Positions 37,618 to 48,019 of a stretch of DNA of 64,000 nt are shown here, piece after piece; position 1 is the stretch's first letter; each line of letters starts with the position of its first letter. A program made the position numbers and the translations under genes. Origin of the DNA: Aphrophora alni (Eukaryota > Arthropoda > Insecta > Hemiptera > Aphrophoridae); NCBI GenBank assembly GCA_963513935.1, contig OY740776.1:8276724-8340723 (forward strand), given 5' to 3'. The notes beneath the pieces were generated by a model. It saw only the letters and a list, made by a program, of their open reading frames with translations. It made no database searches and had not been told where the DNA came from.

Positions 37618-37831
37618 ATTAAAATAAACATTGTTTGGATGATAGTATCATCACCTAGAGCTATACATCATTACTCTACGAGGGAGGATAATCTGCTCAT
37701 TTGCTCATCTTACATTGACACTTCCTATATGATTGCGTTTGGATACCCTATAGTGCTCATTGTTATTTGCACAGTGTATCCTATACTGACAAGGATTATT
37801 CTGGAAGCTTTTAACGAGTCGAAACACATAG
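37618..37831 (+). pseudogene. mGluR pseudogene exon: TM4-TM5 region, uninterrupted
   Basis: The exon follows GTATTTTTAG and ends at GTAAGT. It encodes 71 codons containing PRAIHHYSTREDNLLICSS, YIDTSYMIAFGYPIVLIV and EAFNESKHIG, i.e. extracellular loop 2, TM5 and intracellular loop 3 of an mGluR. Unlike the other three exons it has no stop or frameshift. Substitutions such as Gly in the usual FFYP context of TM5 suggest drift. Confidence 0.85.
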
Positions 37832-38785
37832 GTAAGTTTTGTTTTGTTAATTTTCCATTTAGTGTATAAGAAATTCTTTGACTGTGTAAATCAAATGTGA
37901 ACTTTAATACTATTAGCCATAATGAAAAAGCAGGGTTGTCATACAAACTAGCTTTTACTTTGTAATACCTATAAGAGGTTAGTTAACTAAATATTTTAAA
38001 ATCACGGGTAATGGTAGTGGGGTGACTTTAAGTCAAAAGCGTGTCTAATGATTTTCAATGTTAAACAGAGTAAATTCATAATTAAAATAGATTTCCAAAC
38101 ATAAATAAATAATGATGTATAGTTTTAAGATAATTTAATGATAGAAAGTGTTTATCAATTGTATGTTTTGTATAATGATGTGTTCGGACACTTTAATGAA
38201 GTGAGTAGTTATTTGAATATAACGTTAATTGAGTATATCGCATACGCAGTGTTAACCGGGAGACCGGATATTCGACCCAATATGGAGTTTCAACAAGAAA
38301 TATCTGCTATTACATTAAAGTTCAATTATTTTGTTTAAATAACTTATGTTATGTAAATAGCTTTTTATTTTCAGTAATATTATGCACATTTTCTTTTTCT
38401 CAGATTTTGAAAAATTATTCTTCAAGTTAAGTGGTTTACAATTTTAAATAATGAAACATCTTTTTCGATTTTCATCAAGTGGAACTCTGCATCATAAAAA
38501 AGGTAATTTTTAATATTATTGCAAAAGCATGTTATTTGGAGTTTTATGAATAAAACTATATATAAAACTTAGTATTCATGATTTTTATAAACAATGTAAC
38601 ATTAAATAATTAAAAATGGATGCAATTTCCTTCAAAAGCTCTTAGAATTTTACGAAAAATGATTACCAGTTCTACAGTTAAAGAAATTCTAAACATTTAA
38701 ATATACAGTACTATACTGTTTTAAAGTGGTATTGAAAGAGTGAGCCACTGTGTATATTGTTGTTTATATAAAGGTTAATTATTGT
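37832..38785. other. Region after the receptor pseudogene
   Basis: AT-rich. I looked for the following receptor exon (TM6-TM7) and did not find it. No other gene recognised. Confidence 0.4.
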
Positions 38786-38789
38786 GAGG

Positions 38790-39420
38790 CACTTCAAGAG
38801 ATATATTGTGCCTCCCTACTTCTACTCAACTGGAATTTGTTGTCTATAGAAGCCCTAACAGCCCCAACTCCTTTAGGAAGTATAGCACATGAAGGGGTAA
38901 GGGTGGATATACCCTCTGCATCAATCTAGTACCACCTCAGATTTCTAGCCCTTTAGACTTTAGATTACACTGCACCACATTAGACTAATAGATGGCGTGA
39001 AGCATAATCTGCAGAACCTCTTCTTTCCAGAACCCCCAGGTCCCATCATTCTTTAGTCTGATACTTCTAAGGTGTTCCTTGAATCTAAAATGCCCCTATA
39101 TAGGAATCAAGTCAATTTTTGCTGTCATAAGCTTGCTCTCTTGGCCTCTTTTTCTTTTCTTATTACTTTTTTGAAATTTTTCAAGACCAACATGGTTTTA
39201 GTCCTATAAAGGGGTAGCTGGTCCCCCATTCCTGCAAGTTTGTCTGCACTTTTATTTATCCTTATAATCCCATGTGCCCTGGCATCCAGAGGAGGGTTAC
39301 TTTGTTGTTTTTGTCCCCCCCCCACCGCCCGATAGGACTGCAAGTGCTCTCCTAAGGTATACTCACTAAACCCCAACCTGAGTTGTTACCAGTATAGTGT
39401 TCATTAAATATTCCTAGGTA
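38790..39420 (-). pseudogene. Non-LTR retrotransposon remnant (RNase H region)
   Basis: On the minus strand, about 39310-39230 reads LLWMPGHMG and, after a frame change, INKSADKLAGMG, matching the W-PGH-GI-GNE-AD-LA signature of the RNase H domain of insect non-LTR elements. Further downstream (about 39030-38990) is a CRLC zinc-knuckle-like motif. Near 38890-38850 is a LL-F-KELGLL tail typical of such ORF2 C termini. Multiple frameshifts and stops. The reverse transcriptase part is absent. Confidence 0.65.
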
Positions 39421-39987
39421 ATCTTGTATGATTTTAAAGCTGACGATTAGAGAGCTCAGAACTTTAATGATTGCTAGACTGTCCTAAAGGATAGCTATGG
39501 TGCTATATTTTCAATCAAGGTTGAACTATACACATCTCTGTATTGCGTGACATTCTACATGAAAAATGTTTGCATACTTGCCTACGATTTCGGAATACTT
39601 GGTTTTTGGCTCAAAGATTCCAGACCCATCTTTATATCGATAATGTCACTTTCACTAGTGTTTACAAAATATTTCAAAACTTTAGTGTTTTTACTTTTAC
39701 ACAAATAGTTGTCATTGCAGAATAAAAAATCTTTTAAAAATAAATTGTTAATAATTATTGAATCATTGGACTTACAAAAGGCCTTTGGTAAAATTCTATA
39801 TGCTATTTTACTTCGGAAGATTTGTTGGTGCAATTATAATAACCGAAAGTATTAACGCGAACACATATTATTAATACGATCATCTGACAACCATAAACTA
39901 AAAACTGGGAAGTATAGTATTTTGATAATTGGGACATATTTAAAATACTAATCTATCATTGTTTGTTTACAATTTGCCAAATTTATA

Positions 39988-40949
39988 CAGCGTGAACCAA
40001 ATGTTTGGAAATCTTACAATAGTTTTAAATCTGTTTTAGATAGAATTCTGGTCAACAAGAATTTTTTTAAAAGCAAGAATCTGTTTTAGACTTTTACTTT
40101 GGTCAACAACTCTATCTTTTGACGTACAACAAGATTTCAACCCCTTCTTGGGGATTGGCCCAAACTTCCACAACATTTGGTTTCAACAAGATGGTGCCCC
40201 ATCTTATATTGGCATTTGGTTATGACATTTTAAATGAATTTTTCCTGGAAGATGAATTGGATGAAAGGGTGCAGTAGAATGGCCAGCGAGATCATCCGAC
40301 TTGACACCATTGGATTATTTCCTAAGAGGCCACTTAAAAAGTAGTGTTTACCATAATAAGCCGCACAATATCAATGATTTACAGAAAATAATTCAAGAAG
40401 CAGCACAAACTATCACTGGCGACTCGTTAAATAATGCAGTATCATCATTTTACAACAGACTGGCACACTGTCAAACAACAGAAGGAGGACATTTCGATCA
40501 TCTTTTAAATTGGATTGTAAGTTAACAAATAAGTTAATAAATATTGATTTTTTTTTTCAATTTATTTGATAATATCCATTTGATTAATATGACAAAATTA
40601 ATTTATTAGCAACTCTACATTTCCTTGAACTACTTACTATACCAAAATATTTCTTTAAAAAACCAAAACTTCAATTGGGCCACCATTTTGGATACAAGTA
40701 TCGTAGAATCTAATATTTACACCATTTTTCTGTTTTAAAGAGACTTTTAACATAATGCAACACACAATGGGTGTTCCATTTAAAATATTTGAGTCACAAC
40801 CCTTGGGCCATCCCCTAAGAAGGGGTTGAAATTATGTTGTACTTTAAAAGATAGTGTATTTGACCAACACATTATCCAGAAAGTTACAGAATTCTATCTA
40901 AAATGGATTTAAAGTTATTGAGGGGTTTTCATAAGTTTGTTTTACCCTG
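39988..40949 (+). mobile_element. Mariner-like element with about 180-bp TIRs
   Basis: TA|CAGCGTGAACCAAATG (39986) opposes a right end whose reverse complement starts TA|CAGGGTAAAACAAACT (40951). The arms stay alignable for about 180 bp, including TTTTAGATAGAATTCTG in both and TTTCAACCCCTTCTT-GGGGAT-GGCCCAA near the inner ends. TA flanks both sides (39986-39987, 40950-40951). The internal part is only about 600 bp and holds a C-terminal transposase remnant, so this is a non-autonomous deletion derivative. Confidence 0.85.
40150..40525 (+). pseudogene. Mariner-like transposase C-terminal remnant
   Basis: WFQQDGAPSYIG (about 40178), then a stop-broken FPGR-IG block, then EWPARSSDLTPLDYFLRGHL (about 40278-40337) are the two signature catalytic regions of mariner-like transposases. 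The frame then stays open to 40525 with KSSVYHNKPHNINDLQKII and a helical tail. No N-terminal half is present between the TIRs. Confidence 0.8.
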
Positions 40950-40959
40950 TATTAAGTAA

Positions 40960-42610
40960 CGCTTTTAGTCTATACATATTTTATTCGTTGATGTTTTATA
41001 ATTTCAGGTTGTAACATTTCACACTATATTTGGTATAAGAGTGACAGAATACTTGTTGCACACAAAATAAATGTGACATTTATAGAAATATTTTCCTAGG
41101 TGGAAGATATTTTCCTAGGTGGCTACAAGACTTTATATGTATTTCTGAAGCTTACATTAGATTTTATAAAGCTATCTATTTATTTATTGAGTTACTATAC
41201 TGTAAAGAATTTAATTTTAACATATAATCAGTGTAGCCCTGTTAGCTTATTAGAGTCATTAATGTTCACATATCAACTGTTGGACATCATCGCTTTATAG
41301 AAAAAGAACATAAAATAAAGAGACCTTATAGAAAAATGAAAGCAAGGAATCTAACACATGGCTACATGAAATAAAATATAGATATTTAGCCAGGCTTTCT
41401 TGGAACTACCAAGTCCATAGTCTCTATAAGTGAGCCTCGGAGGGGTATTTTAGATATACATTATATAGGGTTTACAATGTTTGTTCATTTTGTGGTAGTG
41501 GAATCAACATTCTTTATTGTATATACCATGTTATCTTCCAACATTTGGAAAGGTTATGTAATGGCTCCAGAAATGTAACTTGGAAATATCGGTTTTAAAG
41601 TACGACTATTTTACTAAACTTTGATGAAAACAAAATCTGTGCATATTTAATTTGGTCTTTTAAAGAGAACTTAATTTTTAACTTGATATTGAATAGAATC
41701 TCAGATTTTTAAAATATAGCCTACTAGTAAAAAGGCATTTAATGCAATAGAGTTCATATCTTGACACAATTATCTAAAATATGTTATTCGTTGCTTGAAT
41801 GACAATAGTTAAAGTGATTTGTTAAGGATAAACTATAATAAGTTACAATTTTTATATTTTATTTACTCAGGTATAATCTGTTTTCAGATAACACTCACGT
41901 GTAATATTAGAAGGCAAGTGAAAGTGACATTGAAAAGAATATTTAACACAGTTTTGAGCTTTAAGTTGGGTTTGGTTTAAGAAGAAACAAGTATTTTCAT
42001 CACTCTGAAACGAAGGTGTGTAAATTTTTTCTAGTATCTTGTTTACCTTTAATTATAGTTATGCACTGTAATCATTACACAAATCGTTACCTAAAAGTTG
42101 TGTTCAATTCTGATAGCAGAACACAGATGGTAACAAGACTACATCGTTTTATCTGAACTATGCTGTGATTGTAGATTTGTGCATTATCATTTCACTATCA
42201 ATTTGGAATACACTTCGGTCTACTTATTTTTTGTATTAAATTTAATTGATCATCAGTGAGGTGTGAACAATTTTTTTTTTATCTTCTTTTTTTGTAAATA
42301 TATGTTGCACTGCATATCCTATCCATGGTGTAGCCTTTTATACACTTAAAAAAAGTTTGTGTGTACAGTGTTATAGATTGTAGTTGTGCATATTATGTGC
42401 AAAGTTTGAAATCGTGTTGTAGAATACGCATATATATGCTGTATATGATGTTTGAAGTTTCGTATTAGTAACATGACCAAATTTACTAGATAAGTTGCTT
42501 TGTGTTTTTCATGATGTGTTAGGTAATCAATCAACCTCTCAAACTTGGAGAAGATTTTTTTTTATCATAAACAATGTTTTACTTTACAAATTCTTAGCGA
42601 AGTACAAGCA
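40960..42610. other. Intergenic, nothing recognised
   Basis: AT-rich with chance ORFs only. TTTTCCTAGGTGG is directly repeated at 41090-41125. Confidence 0.45.
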
Positions 42611-42611
42611 G

Positions 42612-42660
42612 TTAACCCTGCAACCGGCACGGCGACCTACAGTAGGTCGCCCACGTGCTC
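42612..42660 (+). mobile_element. Orphan piggyBac-type terminus
   Basis: TTAA (42612-42615) is followed by CCCTGCAACCGGCAC and then a perfect palindrome with arms GGCGACCTAC and GTAGGTCGCC around a single A (42631-42651). The TTAA-CCCT-spacer-palindrome layout equals that of the piggyBac-like end at 34777, but the sequence differs, so it is another family. No partner end ending in GGGTTAA was seen in the next several kb. Confidence 0.55.
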
Positions 42661-44330
42661 CCAAGTGATTTCACCAACTCTTAATCACGTATTTTGCCAT
42701 TCAACGTTACGCCCACTTAAAATTGTCCCATCGCAATAAATAAAATACCGTTGGAAAGCTAATGTTCCGTAGATGCATATCATGCAAAAAAATTACCACA
42801 AAACGTTATAAATAATATTACAAAAACTTGCTGTAAGCTATTGTCCACTCAATGGACATGATTCGTGGGACATAGTATAGTGATCTGAATTATATTCAAT
42901 AGGTGATGAATAAAATAATTCTGGTTCGTTGATTTTCAACTTCGGATGTAGCAGCAGGAAATGATTTTTAAAAGGACACCTCCAGTCTACAACTTTCTCA
43001 TCGCCTCAAAGTGTACATGACATATTGGTATAGAAACCTATTTGTAGTTCCATAACCCTCCACCACAACTGAAATGTCTAGCACATTACAGCCTTGTTCA
43101 TGATGGCCCCAGAATCACCATTGTGCATAAAACTCAGTTGTGGAGCATTTTTGTAAGTCGTGTCTATTATTCATTTTATAACTTAATTCTGTAGTTAAAA
43201 ACTATGGGCCTTGTGTATGGTCCCTCAATTCGTGGCGAACCCAGAGTACGGAGGCAAATGTACACACAAGGCCCCACAAATATGAGAACATGAACATACA
43301 GACTGGCATGGACGAATTAAACAAGGTCGTGATACTTGAAATGGTGACAGTTGGAACCAAAAATGTAATTACAATTATTCACACAACCTAAACGATAAAT
43401 TTCTCACAACATAAAATTCATCTTCTACAAGAGTAGAGCTCAGACTAAATTCACAAAATTTGCTTTAACCAAACTATTAAAAAAATTAGTAGAATTTATA
43501 AACCAAAAATGACAGTTATCACTCATGGTTGTCCTACAGGCTTTGTATAAGTTATTGCAATTCATTCACATTACCCTTCAAAACTTTCGGACTATTTTGA
43601 TAGTTTTGTCTAAACTTTAGCCACTAAAGACCCTTTCAAAAGGTATCTGTCGCCAATATCTTTAAATAATTGATTTGGCCATTATCGATTTTTAAAAAAT
43701 AAATAAGTAAATTAAAAAATTTTTAATGGAGTTGTTAACACAGGTCTACCAAATTTGTACAAATTTTGATGGAACGTGAAGATAACTTACCAATGTAACA
43801 GAGGCTACATCATGTAAAGTAATATTAAGGTTCATGGAAAATTTGGTCTAAATAGAAATACACCCTGACTGACTTTTCACGGATATTGTATTGCCCAATT
43901 GTTAACTCTTGAACCTGTATTTTGAGGAAGATGACAACCAAATCCACCTCTCACACTAATTACGGGAAATTATGTATACTTACAGAGTTATATTTACAAT
44001 TTATTTATACATTTAGATAAAGTTTCCATAGAGCCTACACATTGAACTAAGCTTTGATTAAAATCTCCATGTATTCATTTTCACATGAGCAGTTATGATT
44101 TTTCTAATCATAAAATATTTAACCCAACTTGGTAGCTCCGTACCTCAGGCCTTAGGCAGGATCCCTTTTACACGAGATAATAAATCCCAGGAGAAAATAA
44201 ACCAATAGATTGTTTTTAGTATTTTTGGACAATGTTTTTCTAAAGTCTATTTGTCTGAAAACCAACAAGAATGCTATGTAGTTTATTATTAATATTATAT
44301 AGAAGTGGGTGTTACGCCCTAGACACTTCA
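42661..44330. other. Intergenic with a dispersed-repeat copy
   Basis: About 43600-43860 is a diverged member of the dispersed family seen near 9805 and 33620. No gene recognised. Confidence 0.4.
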
Positions 44331-44334
44331 TCCT

Positions 44335-44600
44335 GTAAGACTTTTCATGTACTTCTTAAAATTTCCTAAGTAGCTCATGTCTATTCCTTTGGTTAGGGTC
44401 AGGATTTTCCTAGTTAGGTTGCTTGTCGCTTCAAAGGTTGCATCTGAGCCGAAGATCAGTTGTCTTCTACGTCCTAATGCTTCACATTTTCGAAGTATAT
44501 GTTCTGCAACTTCTAGGTGCGTTTTGTTAACGTCAAAGATTAAATGCCATTCTTGGGGATATTAAACCAGACCTAATGTTTGCTTCAAAATGACTTAAAG
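44335..44600 (-). pseudogene. Non-LTR retrotransposon ORF2 C-terminal remnant
   Basis: The minus strand reads EVAEHILRKCEALGRRRQL at about 44520-44464, then a short spacer and LTLTKGIDMSYL-like text. This is the pattern following the RNase H domain in insect non-LTR elements (H-L-EC-AL-RRR, then a LL-F-KG stretch). It is open for about 62 codons but isolated and without the catalytic domains. Confidence 0.5.
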
Positions 44601-44728
44601 TTGGAAAACTATTAGAAGTTGAAAGTCCAATTGGGTCATAATCTGTGTCATAATTTATTCAAAATAAGATTGTTCATTTTCGGATGAATCTAAAAATTTG
44701 AGGTCACTGTCATTCAATTCACTTCTAA

Positions 44729-45405
44729 GGGCTGGTACATTTCAGCGTCATGTGTCACTTTGGCGGTGTGTCAAGGTGATACCGTGATTATACGACACAT
44801 TGGAGTAAATGGAGCAATACAAGATCGACTAACGCATTAGTGTCACTTCCATGTCCAATTTAGTAGTGATGGCAGTTTCTAACAAATGCAGCGGTGATGC
44901 TAACGCTTGGCATCTTGTCAAAACATGAAAGCAAATAGAGCAGTGTACAGTACTCAAATTTCAGTTAGTGGCGGGCTGAGTGGAGTTCACTGGCTTTTTA
45001 TGTGTTGTAGTAGAAGTGATGGAAATTGTAAAGTGAACTGGATGAGGAATTCTATACAGAGATTTTCTTAAATGAAGTAAGAGAGCGTCCTATTTTATGG
45101 AAATCTTCTCTGGAAGAATATAAAGATCTGAACAAAAAACAAACTCTGTGGATGGAAATGACCAAAATCATGTATCCTAATTTGGAAGAAAAAGAATGAA
45201 TTAAAATTGCTAATTATATCAACACATTTATTTATTTTTTTTAAGTAATTAAAAAAATTACATAAAAAGCAAAGTTCTTGACCAAAGCATACAGTCAGCC
45301 ATTCAGCATCATTTGGATGATTGCAGCGAGTGTACACTTGCCCCCACTAGCACGTCACCTTGACATGACTTCAAAGTGATGCATGACGATACTGAGTACT
45401 GGGCC
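44729..45405 (+). mobile_element. PIF/Harbinger-like element with about 50-bp TIRs
   Basis: GGGCTGGTACATTTCAGCGT (44729) is inverted at the right end (reverse complement from 45405 begins GGCCCAGTACTCAGTATCGT). The arms share CGTCATG-GT/CA-TCACTTTG and GTCAAGGTGA over about 50 bp. Flanks are TAA on the left and TAT on the right, close to the 3-bp TWA duplication of this superfamily but not exact. Inside is a MADF-domain fragment; no DDE transposase is present. Confidence 0.65.
45032..45199 (+). pseudogene. MADF-domain fragment
   Basis: The frame reads ELDEEFYTEIFLNEVRERP, then ILWKSSLEEYKDLNKKQTLW and MEMTKIMYPNLEEKE before TGA. It matches the start of a MADF (Myb/SANT-like) domain: EL---V-ERP-LWD-S---YKD---K---W. 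A stop lies just upstream in this frame, while an ATG 16 bases earlier (45019) is in another frame, so a 1-nt indel probably separates start and domain. PIF/Harbinger elements often carry such a second protein. Confidence 0.65.
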
Positions 45406-45474
45406 TATTTACAGTTATTGGCAATATATATTATTATATGAAGTTAATCAATTTGCAATAAATTTTATTTTTGT

Positions 45475-46130
45475 CTAAATATTCCTTGATTAATATTATG
45501 TTAGATATCTAAACATCATCGAATTAGGTGCTCGTTCCGTTTGGCAGGATTTCGAACTTAAACGTCGGTCGCGCCTACCGCCGTACAAGAGTCAAGTGCT
45601 ATAAAAAAATTAGGTGCTCGAGAGTTATTGGTGTCAAAATATTCCTTGATTAATAGGCTATTATGTTAAAATATCTAAACGTCGAATTAGGTGCTCGTTC
45701 CGTTTGGCAGGATTTCGGACTTAAACATCGGTCGCGTCTACCGCCGTACAAGAGTAAAGTGCTATAAAAAAAATTAGGTGCTCGAGAGTTATTGGTGTCA
45801 AAATATTCCTTGATTAATAATATGTTTAGATATCTAAACGTCGATCGCGCCTAGTTGCCGTACAAGTGTAAAGTGGTATAAAAAAAATATATTCTGTATA
45901 TATCTTAACGGTTTCTGAGAGCACCTAATTATTACACATTTTTTTTTTCTAATTATATTATTTTTATATGGGGGTGCAGCTTATGTTAAGTCAGCCCCCC
46001 CATTATAAATTTAATTTTCTGCCAAACGATTTGAGCACCTAATTTCGGACTTCGGCACCTAATTAGCACCTAATTTTAATTATGGTTAGAACTTATTTAG
46101 CGCTGGTGGGGGGGGGGGCTAACTTAATAG
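45475..46130. repeat. Tandem plus inverted ATTAGGTGCTC repeat cluster
   Basis: A unit of about 165 bp (AATATTCCTTGATTAAT ... ATTAGGTGCTCGTTCCG ... CGTACAAGAGT ... ATTAGGTGCTCGAGAG) occurs twice (45475-45635, 45636-45800) and then partially (45801-45890). From 45920 to 46080 the same motifs reappear inverted (GAGCACCTAATT; CTGCCAAACGATTTGAGCAC). A pair of C/G-rich arms (GTTAAGTCAGCCCCCC near 45985; GGGGGGCTAACTTAAT near 46112) adds another inverted repeat. It looks like a nested or foldback non-autonomous element. No coding content. Confidence 0.75.
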
Positions 46131-46377
46131 AGGTTATGATTGTATACTGTTTGATAGTATGACATGATTTAAAACAGCAAATCCATAGCAGATACAACAT
46201 CCACAATCCTTGATGTAAAACCAAGAAACCACATGGCCTATCATAAATCAGTTTATTAATTAGATAAAGACACTATATTTTTTATCACATTTTTTAGAAA
46301 AACATTCTTTGTTGAAATATTCGAGATCACAAATGCAATAGTGGCAATAAGTAGAACACGAGTAGGCCTATACGTTT
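46131..46377. other. Flank of the retrotransposon
   Basis: Non-coding. It includes the left GTTT target duplication at 46374-46377. Confidence 0.6.
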
Positions 46378-47053
46378 TATTAGGATCGGGTTCTTTTCAA
46401 TCAGTGGTTCAGTGTTTGTATTAACGAATATTATGCTTTATATCGCTTTACAATTATTACTTTAAAAATATTACTTTAGACTAAATCAACATATCTCCCT
46501 AACTCATTCAATTATTCAAATAACAAACATATACTTTATACAATCTACTTCAGATTACTTTGCAATTATTACTTTAAAACTGAATTAACATATATATATA
46601 TATTCAAAAATGATGAACCCAGAATAGTTCCAGCTATTTTGAAATGAATCTAATTTATTTACTTTGATGATTATATGTGCTGATATTTTGTCTATTTGCT
46701 CACCCTTTATGTGCACTGCAAAAGCCGCTACTACAGCTTTGTATTATTGGAAGCTCCAACTTGCCAATAATACCCTTGTGTCCTAATCCTCGAACGTTCC
46801 TCCTGACGTCTTCGTTCACGCTGTTGATCGAAAGATCCCCACTTCTCTTGAGTCGTCGCTTATATTGCCTCGACCTGCCTTGCTAAGTAGGTTGCCCATG
46901 CTAGGTAAGCATTTCATCATTTTTTTAATTGTTTCGCAATACCTGTCGCTATTCTGGGTTTCATGTATGGTTTCTACTTAAAATATTAATTATTACTACT
47001 AATTCTATTAATTATTTATATATTTCTACTCTAGTATCTATCTAATCCTAACA
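46378..47053 (-). repeat. 3' LTR
   Basis: 676-bp copy of the 5' LTR, longer by one TA unit near 46595. The + strand reads TATTAGGATCGGG ... TCCTAACA. The polyadenylation site of the element should lie here but was not pinpointed. Confidence 0.95.
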
Positions 47054-47072
47054 ACTCCGCCGCCCTCGAGAC
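47054..47072 (-). promoter_or_regulatory. Putative polypurine tract
   Basis: Directly upstream of the 3' LTR in sense orientation is CTCGAGGGCGGCGGAGTT. It is purine-biased but interrupted by C, so a weak tract. Confidence 0.4.
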
Positions 47073-47445
47073 ATCGTCCCGATGTCAAAAAACTCAAAAA
47101 GAAGGGTAGTCCCTTTCGGGTACTCGTATGATTTTTTGTTTTGACATTATATAGATTTTTATACATAAACAAAATATAATAATTATTGTTAAAATCGATA
47201 TCCATATTATTAACTACAACGACAAAAAAATCATATTACTTCTTTCAAGAAAAAAAAAAAACTATCTATGGCTTTAAACAACTACATTATAACTACATTA
47301 TAACTACATTATGTTTCTCAAAAACTTCTTATAACTTTATTAACAAAAAAATCATTTATCACATATGAAAATCTTAATCATTGAACCTAGCAATTAATAT
47401 GCTTCATTTTATAACAACTTTATAACAACTGCACTTTAAACATAC

Positions 47446-47730
47446 CTATCTTTTAGGTTTAATTAACAAACTTTTTAAGATTTTAAACAAATTATTACTT
47501 TTTCCCTTAACTAAATAAAACATGACTGTCTCATAAACATCTGCAGCTGTGATGTCTTCCTTTTTTGACATGGCGTCTTGGAATTCCATCATCGCACTGT
47601 GTACTTGTTGTAGAACACTGGACACGTTTGCTGCGTAGCCTTCTAATGTTGATGCTCCATTTGAAATTATTATTGGAATCTTTTGATGGGAAGTAAGGGC
47701 AATGGTTAGGGGAAGGATGATGATCCACAT
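47446..47730 (-). CDS. Small ORF between pol and the 3' LTR
   Basis: 94 codons beginning MWIIILPLTIALTS, a hydrophobic N terminus that could be a signal peptide or membrane anchor, followed by an amphipathic region with one NVSS sequon and a basic end (LIKPKR). The frame is open upstream through a KKKK stretch to a TTACAG|G acceptor-like site at about 47774. That position, after integrase, is where some insect gypsy elements place a spliced third ORF (env). It is far too short for an envelope protein and has no second membrane segment, so it may be a remnant, an accessory peptide or chance. Confidence 0.35.
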   Translation of the reverse strand: MWIIILPLTIALTSHQKIPIIISNGASTLEGYAANVSSVLQQVHSAMMEFQDAMSKKEDITAADVYETVMFYLVKGKSNNLFKILKSLLIKPKR

Positions 47731-48019
47731 GTATTTTGTAATATTTTTGGTTTTCTTCTTTTTATCTAGGTTGCCTGTAACTGAGCAAACATTCTCATAT
47801 CAATACACCTGTAATCATCTTAAGATTTTCCTTTTCCCACTTAACTCCCCTTTAGTTGGAATTATTCTGGATTTGTTCCCTAAGTTTTAAGTCTATTTAT
47901 AAAATTTCGTAATTATATTTAACACATTTTTTTTTTTTTTTTTTTTTTACATCTTATCTCATAGTCAAATTAATATACAACATTTTATTTCTTAATTTAT
48001 CTATGTATGAGTGATAGCT

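Larger units (their letters stand above)
26272..37831 (+). pseudogene. Metabotropic glutamate receptor pseudogene, four exons left
   Basis: Four collinear + strand segments match consecutive parts of a class C GPCR of the metabotropic glutamate receptor type. They are the distal ligand-binding domain (26272-26553), the end of that domain (29039-29186), the cysteine-rich domain (34150-34270) and the TM4-TM5 region (37618-37831). Each keeps AG/GT borders, and the phases of the first three fit one another, so this is a duplicated or decayed gene rather than a retrocopy. Lesions are an in-frame TAA at 26331, a frameshift near 29114-29119, a deletion removing conserved cysteines with a resulting TAG at 34197, and TAG at 34241 replacing a conserved Trp. 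No exon for TM1-TM3 was found between exons three and four, where a piggyBac element sits, and the remaining 3' exons were not seen. A functional parent probably exists elsewhere. Confidence 0.8.
47054..48019. other. Gypsy 3' region between pol and the LTR
   Basis: Apart from the small ORF at 47446-47730, non-coding and homopolymer-rich (runs of A at 47250 and T at 47927). Confidence 0.6.

Noticed and set aside
46677..46886. ORF inside the 3' LTR (and its copy at 57182-57391)
   Set aside because: Antisense to the element and present only because the LTR is repeated; no known LTR protein of this kind.
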